Source of the DNA: Verpa conica
Lineage: Eukaryota > Ascomycota > Pezizomycetes > Pezizales > Morchellaceae
Assembly: GCA_033030425.1 (NCBI GenBank)
Contig: JAUFSD010000003.1
Span: 3,162,001-3,226,000 of the forward strand
Reading direction: 5' to 3'
DNA: 64,000 nt
Under the pieces are notes generated by a model. The model was given only the letters and a program-made list of their open reading frames with translations. It made no database searches and was not told where the DNA came from. Position 1 is the stretch's first letter. Every line of letters starts with the position of its first letter. Positions 10,919 through 21,300 of the stretch are shown piece after piece. A program made the translations under genes and the position numbers.

Positions 10919-13004
10919 CTACCCCCTTCTTGCAGCCGCCTTCTTCCTCTTTTTATCACCCTTCATACTTCTCCTCTGTCTTACAGCTTTCTTCTCACCA
11001 GCTCCTGCCATTATTGCCCCTTTCTTCCTCAACATATCTGCTCCCATTGTTGTCCTCTGTCCCACACCTTTCCCTTCGGGGGTGAAAACCTCCACCTCGA
11101 CTTTCAACCCATCATTCTCCATCCTTCTCCGTACCTGTGCAACTAGCTCTATCCACCCGATTCCAGCGAGGAGTATATCCGTCGCAATGATACGGTAGGG
11201 TAAGTTTGCTAGAGATTTGGGGTCCCTTGATGGAAGGGCAGAATTACGGAGAGCGGTGACGTCGTCGCAGAGGGCGAAGGTGCCGGCGGAAGCAAAGTGG
11301 GGAGGAAGGGAGGTTGGGGAGGGGTGTGTGTTGGTTATGGGGGTTGAATCTGTACCGGTGTTTGTCTCTTCTGTTGGGTTGGGGGTGGGTTCGCTTGAAG
11401 GGTTCTGGAATAGTTGCACGCCGAAGCGGTTCTCTGGGTCGGGTTCAGAGAGGAGTCGGAGTGCTTTGGAGGTTGAGGTGAGGTGTACGGGAAGTGAGGT
11501 GAATGGGTATGCTAGTATGACTAGGTTGTCTTCAGGCATGAGCTTGGGGGTTATCATAATTAGTCCTGCGATAAGTAGACTCTGGCCTATATAAATAGTC
11601 AGTAACACCGTCGTAGAAATAAAGAGGAGACTTGCCTCCTTTGATAGTGATCTGTTCCGGTCGAACCTTGTTCTCCATTCCAAACTCTTTCCTTTTATCA
11701 GCCCTCACAAACGGGAGTAATCCCTGGGATCCAAAACCAACCCAGCGTTCCATACCGGGGAGATCAATAAGTTCGCCAAATGTGTGCTTTCCGGCGGTTT
11801 TATAAGTTATCCTGATTGGCGCCGCCGTGGTCCCGGGAATATCAGAGACTGTTGGTGAAACCTGCGGTGTAAGCAGAAGCCGACGTTCTTTTCTTAGTTG
11901 TTTTTTTGTATCTTCCAACTCTCCAGCAGCATTTTCCGTCTCCATAGCTTCCGGTAGAATATCAAATTCGCCCGCCTCCTCTAGCGTGCCCATCTTTGCC
12001 CTTCCAGCCTCCGGCCATACTTCCTTCACAAGCCTTGATTTCCCAACATTCACAGCGCCCACAATCCATACACCCCCTTCTCTACCTCGTGTCTCGCTCT
12101 TGATCCTCCCAATGCCCCATCCCTGCTTAGCAGAGACTGCATAGAATTTTGTATCAGCATCCCTCCCTTCGACTTTCTCTCTCTCTGGCAAAGCCTCCTT
12201 AACAACCTTCTTCATCCACGTATTCAGACTCCACACCTGCTTCTCCGTCGGCATTAATAAGTCGGCTCGAGTGACTATATATGAGATTGTAAGGTCTTTT
12301 GTGATCTCTCTCGGCAAGTGAGTATATAGATGATTCCGCAGATCCGGGAATAATGACATTGGCAGGTCTGCAGCATCCAGGAGGTGATAAATATGGTTTT
12401 TTCTATGCTTCGAGGCCGCAAGAAGCGTAGTGAGTGTATCAAGTGTTGGATACGATGGGAGTGGTGTCGCGCTATGATTATGTACGATAGTATGACAACG
12501 TACGCACACCGGAGGAGCCACTGGAGGGTCAGTATAAGTTGCGGCTTCGACTAGCCCTTCGAGAGCTTGGTGGAGCTTTGGGGATTTCATGTCCTCAGTT
12601 TCGGGATTCTCGGCTTTGGCCTCTATTTCGGCCTTCACTCGTAAAAGCGCTTGCTCGAAGATGTCATCTTCCTCCTTCTGCCGCGGCGTTTTGATCTTTT
12701 TCTCTGGCCCGAATCGTTGGACCCGGCTTTGCTTCTTGCTGTAGAAGCCGGGGAGTTGGTCATTGACCTGCTGACTCGGTGCACCGCATCCTGGGCAGTA
12801 CGGCGGTGGGATAAAGTCTGGTGGGTCGTTCAGGTTCTTTGGTTTTGGTTGTTCGGGGGTGCCGGCATTGAATGTCCAACGGCCGGAGGTGAATAATCGG
12901 GGTCCTGGAAGCTGGAAAAGGGATTGTATAGAGGGTGTTCGACATAGTGATAGCAATTGCCTTCTAGGAAGAATTCGACACTTGAGAGCTATGCGGGTGA
13001 ACAT
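10919..13004 (-). CDS. GEP3: YqeH/GEP3-type circularly permuted mitochondrial GTPase
   Basis: Two exons, 13004-11636 and 11586-10919, giving 678 aa. The family assists assembly of the mitochondrial small ribosomal subunit. The N-terminus is basic and Ser/Arg-rich, consistent with a mitochondrial presequence. A zinc-ribbon pair follows (YCPGCGAP and VCVRCHTI). The GTPase motifs occur in permuted order: G4 (TRADLL, usually NKxD), G5 (SAKQGWG), G1 (GAVNVGKSRL) and G3 (DLPG). The joined exons read ITIKGG-QSLLIAGLIMITP, the typical post-GTPase strand of this family. The 49-bp intron has a GC donor (GAG|GCAAGT) and ends TATATAG; this is the only choice that keeps both frame and conserved sequence. 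The C-terminal tail is very basic (KKRKKAAARRG). The exact orthology to yeast GEP3 is inferred from architecture. Confidence 0.87.
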
Positions 13005-14948
13005 TTGGGATGATTTGGTGGGGGGTTATCTGACTGGGAAAGTTTTTGTCGTGGGTTTCTGGGGTGGATGATGTAATCCGGAGAATTGTTTTTCCGCTCC
13101 ACTACTATCAATCCCTAACTTGATATGGTTTTATTTATTAACAAATAATGTCTAGTAGATTTCGTCTGGATATTGGATATTTATAGTGGTAATAGAAAGC
13201 CCCTTATTACCTGTTTGATCGTTCTACCAACTTATAATCTGATACATCACATTGACTGAATTTTCTGGTTGATAATAGAGAACGACTTTAAACTCCTAAG
13301 ACTCAAATAGTCAATTGAGTTATATTGAGTGAACCTGAATTTCTCTGCACCTCACGGCTCCAGCATGTCTTATTTTAGTCTTTAGTTGACCCAAATTACC
13401 AGTAGCTAGTACTTCGCTGCTTTTCTTTCTGTTTCTTTGCTCATTATCAGCCCCCTTCACCCGCCCTATCCAGGACACCTGATTCTCTCAGCCTCCCCAC
13501 TCACAACTCATCGGTGAAATTCTCAAAAGCCCTAAAACCAGGAGAATTTGCCCTAATGCCAAGAATTGGAACTGTATATAAACCCCTCCTCCCTCTCCTT
13601 TATCTTTTCTATCCCCCCTCATCTATGAGTACCACTACCATGTCTTCTTGACACAGCGTAGTGGGTTTTAATTTTACTCGGGTATGGTTTTCCCTGTGTT
13701 TTCGTTCTTGTCTGGCTCCCTTAATGGGGAGCCTGTTAACGTGGGTGTAGTTCTGTTCTTTCTTATTTTTCTTCTTTACTTCTTTTACTTCTTCACTTCT
13801 TCTTTTACTTCTTCACTTCTTCACCTCTTCACCTCTTCACCTCTTCACCTCTTCACCTCTTCACCTCTTCACCTCTTCACCTCTTCACCTCTTCACCTCT
13901 TCACCTCTTCACCTCTTCACCTCTTCACTTCTTCACTTCTTCACTCCTTCACTCCTTCACTCCTTCACTCCTTCACTCCTTCACTCCTTCACTCCTTCAC
14001 TCCTTCACTCCTTCACTCCTTCACTTCTTCACTCTTCACTTCTTCACTTCTTCACTCTTCACTTCTTCAATTCTTCACCTCTTCACCTCTTCACTTCTTC
14101 ACCTCTTCACCTCTTCACTTCTTCACTTCTTCACTTCTTCTATGAGGTTTTTTTCCCGGCTTTAAGCTGTGGTTTTTTCCCTCGGCGATGGTGCCAAATT
14201 CATTGTCTTCCTGGCTATATGCGAGGGGATGAGGAATTTGCGTTCATTGGTCCTCTTTGGCTCTTGGGTTTTTTTTGGCTTTTTCTTTCTATTGGTTTTT
14301 TTTTAGCGAAAAGGGTTGTTTAGGATTACTTAGCTATTATTGAATTCTATTACAGTGACTATTAGTTATCGAGTAAGATTGTGATTAACTTTATCACATA
14401 CATTCTATTCTGCACAGATTACTGTGAATATTTGGTAAAGGAATGGGAAAGAAACATCTCATGATTCCTTCGGAGGACGGGGAAGTTTAGATAAAAATTT
14501 AGAAATAGGGGGTGAATATAATCCTTATTAAAATCCCCCTTTCGATAATCTAATAAAATGACCACTTGAGAAGCTGGTGCCAGTGACATGAACGAGTGGA
14601 TATGAGGGGTGAGTGCTAGAGAGTCAGTGGTTTTATTCCACTAATTCGCCTTCGTTGCTCCATCGTATTCTTTTTAGTTTCCTGGTCTAGGGTTATCTAA
14701 AATGAGATTAAGGACTGAGGTGAGTGGAGTAAAGATAAAAAAAGAAAGGGAAGGAAAAGGATAAAGAATATGGGCATCAAGTAGAGGACCCAGATTGGCG
14801 GGTGTTTCAGTGATAACCCCCAGTTCCGAAAGAAATTCTGCAGAAAACAACCACCAGCGAATTAACGGACTCACACCCTTATTCACAGTTCTCTCTTACG
14901 TCTTCAAATCATCCTCTCAAAAAAAAAAACTTCTTATAGAAAGAGAGA
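13005..14948. other. intergenic with a possible promoter and an octamer satellite
   Basis: There is no supported protein gene here. A TATATAAA box at 13575-13582 is followed by a pyrimidine-rich stretch and a nine-codon frame beginning ATGAGTACCACT near 13626, then the octamer satellite. This could be the start of a non-coding transcript. The rest is AT-rich. Confidence 0.45.
13780..14140. repeat. octamer satellite, TTCACYYC family
   Basis: A head-to-tail array with period 8. It starts with irregular TTTTACTTC units. There follow 13 uninterrupted TTCACCTC copies (13820-13923), two TTCACTTC copies, ten TTCACTCC copies (13940-14019) and a mixed tail of TTCACTTC, TTCACCTC and 7-base TTCACTC units. 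Because 24 is a multiple of 8, the array leaves a long open frame with an LHLFTSSP-type repeat, which I regard as an artefact of the repeat. Confidence 0.95.
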
Positions 14949-15905
14949 ATGGCATCTAAACAGGGCCTTAATTCCGCACCAATCAACAGCTATGGATCAG
15001 TTTACAAAACCCCACCATCCGATATTGGGCGGGGGGAAGATACAATGAGTGGCATCTATCAGTTAAAGACCACGTTTGACTATCACAAAGACTCGACTAG
15101 CCTCTTGCTTAGTGACTCCATTGAATACGTCAGCACCGAAGCCAACAGACCTGAAAAAATAAATGAAGCTAAAGTGGAAGATTCTTTAGAAACTATCCTT
15201 GCCAACGTCATGTACGACCCAAACGCATACGAGAACTATATGAGATCTCGCTTTCACCACAAAACACCCAAAACTCCACTCTGTAGTTCTCTACCAGCCA
15301 TGGACAAAGTTATAACTTCAGTTTCGAGGGGAAATCCCTCAGAAGGGCACCGGGTGAAGCCTAATGTTCCAACCGCCGTTACCGGAACTCCAGGGCCGTC
15401 TGGATATTATCGTCACTCCGGCGGGCGCCGTAATTATAGGCCATCGCATATCAATCCGAATGCGCATCCGTCGCGTAGGCCTTCTGGGGGCGTTCGAAAC
15501 AGCTCCAGTAGGGGCTCTTACAGCCAGAACCATCGCCGGGGCTCTTTGAAACCGGCCAAACCGACAGCTGCTACCAACCATGGACTTTCTTTCCCGGAAA
15601 GAATTAGTGGTAGGGCTTCTGTTCACAAGCGTGAGATCCTAGAGGCTTCTATAATGTTTAACTCCGGCAACAATAACAAGAGCTCCGGGTTGACAAGCAG
15701 GAGCTCTGGTAATCAGTGGAATTCTGGACACACAGACTCCACTCTAGCCGGCTCTAGTTGCGTTCTCACCAATACTCGGGGAAACGTCGTTCGATACAGA
15801 CCCCCGGAGGTTTTCGACGGCCCTCTTGCGTTGGAATTTGGTGCGAGTGTAAGAGATTCTTTGGGCCCGGCTTATGCCATTCGTCCGCCACACTCTTTAA
15901 AGTAG
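14949..15905 (+). CDS. disordered Ser/Arg-rich hypothetical protein
   Basis: A single open frame of 318 codons with its ATG after an A-rich leader (AGAGAGAATGG). The first third is mixed and acidic (YDPNAYENYMRSRFHHK around residues 90-105). The middle third is rich in Gly, Ser, Arg, Asn and His (GYYRHSGGRRNYRPSH, SSSRGSYSQNHRRGS), suggesting an intrinsically disordered, possibly nucleic-acid-binding region. The C-terminal part, GNVVRYRPPEVFDGPLALEFG, looks more ordered. There is no signal peptide or membrane segment, and I do not recognise a family. Its length, start context and a composition that is not an octamer artefact make it a likely real gene. Confidence 0.65.
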   Translation: MASKQGLNSAPINSYGSVYKTPPSDIGRGEDTMSGIYQLKTTFDYHKDSTSLLLSDSIEYVSTEANRPEKINEAKVEDSLETILANVMYDPNAYENYMRSRFHHKTPKTPLCSSLPAMDKVITSVSRGNPSEGHRVKPNVPTAVTGTPGPSGYYRHSGGRRNYRPSHINPNAHPSRRPSGGVRNSSSRGSYSQNHRRGSLKPAKPTAATNHGLSFPERISGRASVHKREILEASIMFNSGNNNKSSGLTSRSSGNQWNSGHTDSTLAGSSCVLTNTRGNVVRYRPPEVFDGPLALEFGASVRDSLGPAYAIRPPHSLK

Positions 15906-16586
15906 TTTAAGAGGGGTCTAGACTATTTTGTGGAGGTCTGTTTATGTATAGAGTAATTTCTCATATGGTTGATCCCCTAGGATAGATATAATCTGTTTGA
16001 AGGGTATGAGAGAAGAGGGTTTCTTTTGTCTGTCTGTCTAGTGTCTTAGCTCCTCATTTTGGTGATTGTAGAAAGCAATTTTTGTAGGTTTACAATAGTT
16101 TATGAGATTTTTGTTGGAAATAACCTACTTTGGGTCAAGCTATAGAATCCTCTAATTGGATAAGAGCCAAATCATGGGAAATGATTCGTAAAGCTTGAGC
16201 TGTGGGTCACGATGACCCCTGCAAGCTGCGAGTCTTTAGAATTATAAGAATTGTGTCTACCTGGCACTGGAAGAAGGCCTCAGATACAAGTAGAAATCAA
16301 AAAAACCAAAGGTCAATACAAGCGAAGGAGGTGAATACCCATATGAGTCGAGAGAGGAAGAGAGGAGATTTATACAACTCCTGTGACCTCACCGTGATTA
16401 GCGGCGGCAGTACCCCAGCTTCTCCGGAAGCGGCTCTTGCCGATCCATGCGCAACCGACGTCAACGAACTCCAAGTGGCTTTATCCACCCCTGACACAGC
16501 CATAAAGCCACCGGTCAACCTCACCTCCCCCGAGATGTCTACATCTCTTCCTCCTCCTCCTCCAAAGGTCTCAATAATCAAACAAT
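15906..16586. other. intergenic: 3' region and upstream region
   Basis: Probable 3' untranslated region of the preceding gene followed by the promoter and leader of the RING-CH gene. A frame at 16202-16810 crosses it but continues antisense-like through the RING gene in another frame, so I do not call it. Confidence 0.5.
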
Positions 16587-17509
16587 ATGGACCCCTCTTC
16601 AGCATCCACCGGCTTCGAACCCCCAAACGCTACCTACACTTCCCCATTCGCAAACTTTACAGCTGTTCCAGAACCCACACCTACACCCCCCACAGAGGAA
16701 GAAGTCCCGGAAGGAGAGGTTCGCACTTGCCGTATCTGTCTCGACCAGGTTGCTCCCCCTTACACTCCCGACGAAGAGCTCGGCCGTCTCATCTCTCCTT
16801 GCGTCTGTAAAGGTTCCTCCCGCTTCGTGCACCAGGGTTGTCTTCAGCAATGGCGTCTCAGCTCCGCGAACCAAACAAACTTCTACCAGTGCCCGACCTG
16901 CCACTACCAATACCGCTTTAGGAGGTTGAAGTTAGCAGCACTTGTGGGGAGTTCTGGTATGCTTGCTCACCTAGTTTACCCCCTCCTGCTCCTGCTCTGT
17001 TGGCTAATGAGGGGGTAGGGCTGAGATTTGGGATTACGAGTGGGATTATGTTGCTGACTGTTTACTTGCTGGGGTTTGTGTCGGAGCCGATTATAAATAC
17101 CTACCTTGACCCTCCTGCTCTAATACTTAATCGCCCTCCGCCTCCGACGCCACTTGCTGGGCTACGTACTGGTGCAGGGGGAATTGTCACGTGGGGTGAG
17201 CATATGCTCAAAGGTGTCGCGTCACTGGGTCTACTTGGTTTCTTGAAGGTCATATATCTACTAGGACCAAATTCGTTGTGGAATCTCCGGAATAGTGGGT
17301 TAGGATCAGGGATGGGAAGGACAGGCAGGGATAGGGCAGCGCAGATATCCTGGATTGTCGTTGCGATTGGGGTGATTAACTTTTTTATATTTACATGGGG
17401 CCAGGTAGGTGGGTTGGTGAGGAAATGGATGGAAAGAGCGGCAGAGGAGATTCTGGAAGTTTCGCAGGAGGAGGATAAGAAGGAGGATGAGGGAATTAAG
17501 GTGGAGTAA
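16587..17509 (+). CDS. membrane RING-CH (MARCH-like) E3 ubiquitin ligase
   Basis: Two exons, 16587-16956 and 17019-17509, give 286 aa. The 62-bp intron runs GTATGC to GGGTAG and joins LVGSSG to LRFGITSG. A RING-CH finger occupies residues 48-105. Its C4HC3 ligands are Cys48, Cys51, Cys72, Cys74, His82, Cys85, Cys102 and Cys105, with the typical CVCKGSSRFVHQGCLQQW core. Downstream are hydrophobic segments: GIMLLTVYLLGFV, ASLGLLGFLKVIYLL and AQISWIVVAIGVINFFIFTW. The tail is acidic. RING-CH proteins of this layout ubiquitinate membrane proteins in the ER or endosomal system; the substrate is unknown. The N-terminus is Pro/Thr-rich and probably disordered and cytosolic. Confidence 0.88.
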
Positions 17510-18379
17510 TGGGGTTGGTGTTGATGTCCTCTTTGCCAATTGAGGAAGAGGAGTAAGGAAACTGGTGGAGTTCTAGCTGGCTGGGACGATTTGGATGTGA
17601 TCTATTGCTTTCTGACCACTCGAAAGGCCCTAGCTTGAGATATATTATCTCTGTCTAGTGTGACCTTTGAAGGTTGTGTCTATAGTCCTTGAAGTTTAGT
17701 TTGAGTTTAATTAATCAGACTGATTAATTGATGCCCTTGTATTACTTTTATACTGTGCCTCTTTGATCCTCTCTTTTTTCAGATAGCTCATCACCAAATC
17801 CCCCTCGGGTATTTTTTTTTTTTTGCGGTATTGATATTTCTAAATGAACAGCGAGGCTCAAAAGCTTGTACGACATAAAAAGGTATATATCTGGGAGAAG
17901 AACTGTTTCTTCATATCTCAGATAGGGTCGTGGCTTAGAAGAACCTGCTTAGAAAATCAAGAAAAGGTTATGGACAAGTGATGTGCTAGAGACTCTTTTG
18001 TTAAAGGGAAGGAACATGACGATGTTGAAGTTGTAATTCGTGAGGGAATGCTGCATTGAAGCCGCTGTTCTTTAAAGAAATAACGCTATGATGAGGATAA
18101 TTGTTTTGGCGATGGTGTGCTCCGACGCTAGTGCCAACCAATACTCAGAAACTCTTAATCAAGTGGGTATCCTACGACTCCTCCATTTAGACAAAAAAGA
18201 ATGAAAAATGGAAATAAACAAATGAAGGGAATGCGGTCTCAATAAACTCTTTACCGTCTCCCAACTAATAAACGAAAAAAGTCCCCCTCACACTACTCCT
18301 CTCCCTCAGTACCGAGTGATATCCTATGATTAGCTAGGTGGTGTAATACTCGCCGCTGCTTGCCTTTGCCTAGTAAGAA
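17510..18379. other. intergenic, no gene seen
   Basis: A spacer between convergent genes with AT-rich sequence and a T run near 17812-17824. No coding region is supported. Confidence 0.5.
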
Positions 18380-21300
18380 TTAGTATAGGTTCTTTAAAAG
18401 TTTGATATCATTAGGGGGGACAAACACTAAAGTATGGTAACCAGCCTCCGCTGCTCTGACCCTTGCCTCTGCCCTACTGCTTCCTCCATCCACTCTCACC
18501 AGGGTACATTGATTAACACGAACCGTGCAAACATGTTTACCCTTTGAAATACTCGGGAGATAGTCCACCGTGCTCTGTTCGCTCGCAGCTACTAGCTCAC
18601 CTAGCTTCTTCACTGGATGTGTGACATCCACCTTATCCCTCACGAGCCTCCTCATCGTCCTCAAAATTCCTAGCCTCTCTGCAAATGCGGTAACAGGCTC
18701 AAAGTCTCCGCCTGAATCCACAAACATCGCTCCTAGAAGTGCCTCGACAATATCCGAAAAAAACTTATCCGCCTCGAGTCCATAGAGCGCAGTCCAGGGA
18801 TAATCCATACTTGAATCCAACGCGCTCTGAATGGTCTCCCTAAAGCCTTCTGAGTCATACCTGTGCCAAACCGCTTTTTGAGCAGCCGCCATCTCCGTGT
18901 GCTGATGCCTCACAAATTTCCAGAGCTCCACCTTCCTGTCCTTCGGGACAATTCCAAAAACGTCCCTTCTTCCTTTCCGTGTCGACTCCACGCCTTTATC
19001 CTCCACATTCATTGCATATCCTAGGGACATAAACGCTAGGAAATGGGCATTGACAACCGAGGCCTTGAAAAGATGCATGTCAATATGAGAAAGTTTTTTC
19101 TCATGATAAAACAGCGAGGGGACCACGATCATATCTAATATAGCATCCCCTAGGAATTCCAGTCGCTGGTAGGATACCGAACTCATGTCAGATATGTATG
19201 AGGGATGAGTTATCGCCTCAACAAGAAGTGCCTTATGCCTGAATTCGTATCCTATCAAAGTCTCCAGGTCTCGGAGGTTTGCAGAAATAGGGTGAGGGGT
19301 TGATGCCCGTGCAAACATTGAATCGATCCTATAGGGAAGTGGTTTTAGGTTGTTCTCCGGAACAAATAAGTTAATGCATTCTAGAGCCTTTTCGTACCCC
19401 CCCTCGAGATAAGCTGCCCCAATAAGAGACTCTACAACATCGGCAAGGATTTTTGTCGATAGTTCCTTTCCAGCAGCCTTTACTTCTGGTTCATCCTCTT
19501 CGACATCCTGGATATAATGCGGTACCCATTTGACCCCAGTAAAAATCTGGGTGATTATCCATCTAGATAGCTTCTTGTCCTGTGCTGCTTTTGCTAAACG
19601 TGCGTTCGAAACTAGCTGATCCTTCTTACGGGCAAGATAACCTTCGTGCCACAGGGGGTGTTCATCAACGAGATTGACACTTGTAAGGAACTTTAGGACT
19701 GAATCACCCAAGAATTCAAACCGTTGGTAATCTATTGCCTCGCGTGCTGATGATGCACATATTGAAATGACAATAAGGGATAGGTCACTGATGCCAACTG
19801 GTGCTAATAGCGTCCGCTGTAAATCTGCGGCAATGAGGTGTATCTCAATACGACGGATAATTCCAGGTAAGAATAGTCCCAATTGGGAAAAGCGCCAGGG
19901 AACTCTCTCCAGTGTGCAGTACTGCGGTAATAAGAGGACCGTTGTTTCAGAAGAAGCTTGGTTGGCCTCAATGTGGAGAAAGTCTCGGCGGCGGGTGATT
20001 CTTACTGCCTCGATAATCGGCTGGTCATGAATGATCTGCTTTCTACCGTATCTTTCGACGAGAGAAGGTACATCTAAAGGCGATATATCGGTCCTCCATT
20101 TACGAACGACAAGTCGTAGATTGCTTTGCATTGAATCGTTGACAACAATGTCGCAAGTCGGCCCAAGTGCCTTGTATGCCTCTAACACGTTCGTTATTTG
20201 GCCAAGATTAGAACAGTCCCAATCACCTGGCTGAAGAGGAACGAAAAGATAAGGGAATTCCATCAAGCCCATCTTCATCCTATTCCCGAACAAACTGAAA
20301 AGCAGTTCGTGGGTCTGTTGTTTTGCCCATTCCACAATATCCGGTTTCACACCTAGACAAATTGTATTCCCAATAACGACTTTTCCGACATCTTCATTTG
20401 TCCAGTAAACTAAAATGTCGCCTATAGGGGGGCATTCGACGGGTGTCAACATGTTGATTTCTACGTCACGTTCTGCCTTCGGCATCCGTAGACTGATTTT
20501 TGTGGAGTAAACAACAGTATCCTTGTTCCATCTCATATCTGCCCAAGGGTTCATGGTGCTATCTACCGGAACCTTTGAAGGTCGCTTCTCAACATCCTTC
20601 ATGGCGTCAATATCCGCATCTGTCCGCAGGAGGGGCATTAAATGATCATCAACAAGCTTGAGGCGGTATAGAGCAATATATGCCTCGAATGCAGCATCTC
20701 TTTTTGCCCATTTTTCGGTAGGCCATGATATTTTGCTCCATGTTCGACGTGCCTTCGGGGGGATGCAATTAGGTAGCAAAACCTCAGCCTTATATAGTCG
20801 ATTATTAGCCTTTGTTTCATTTCCTTCGCTTGTGTCGACTTCGCATGTAAAAGTTGGATTAAGGTTCATGTATTGACCTTGCGGCAGGCAGTCGCAAAAA
20901 TGGTGCAGATGGGCGACAGCCGATTCAAGGGTCAAGCAGGCACTAAGTGGTATATTAGTACTGGGGGGCATCCGAAAAGAAAAACAGTAGAAATCTTACC
21001 CAGTACTCTCAATTGAGAACTTTCGCTTCTTACCATCTCCCAAGATTCCTTCATCATCATCTAGTGCTTCCTCCTCCTCGGTAGCCTCTGCTTCTAGGGC
21101 AACCAGTTCCCTTGTCTCGTCTAAGTATTCTTCAATCATTTCCCTTTCCCGTCTTTCAAAAAATTCAACACTCCCTTCTCTATCCCCTTCCTCAAACATC
21201 AAAACATATGTACTCTTAGCTCTTCGAGCACGTCCCCGGCGTTGGATAAAGCTCTTCAAATTCGGGGGAAGTGAGAAACAAACCACAAGATGGCAAGCTG

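Noticed and set aside
13684..14145. Open frame of 153 codons through the octamer array
   Set aside because: Length comes from a repeat whose period keeps the frame open; the composition is purely repeat-derived.
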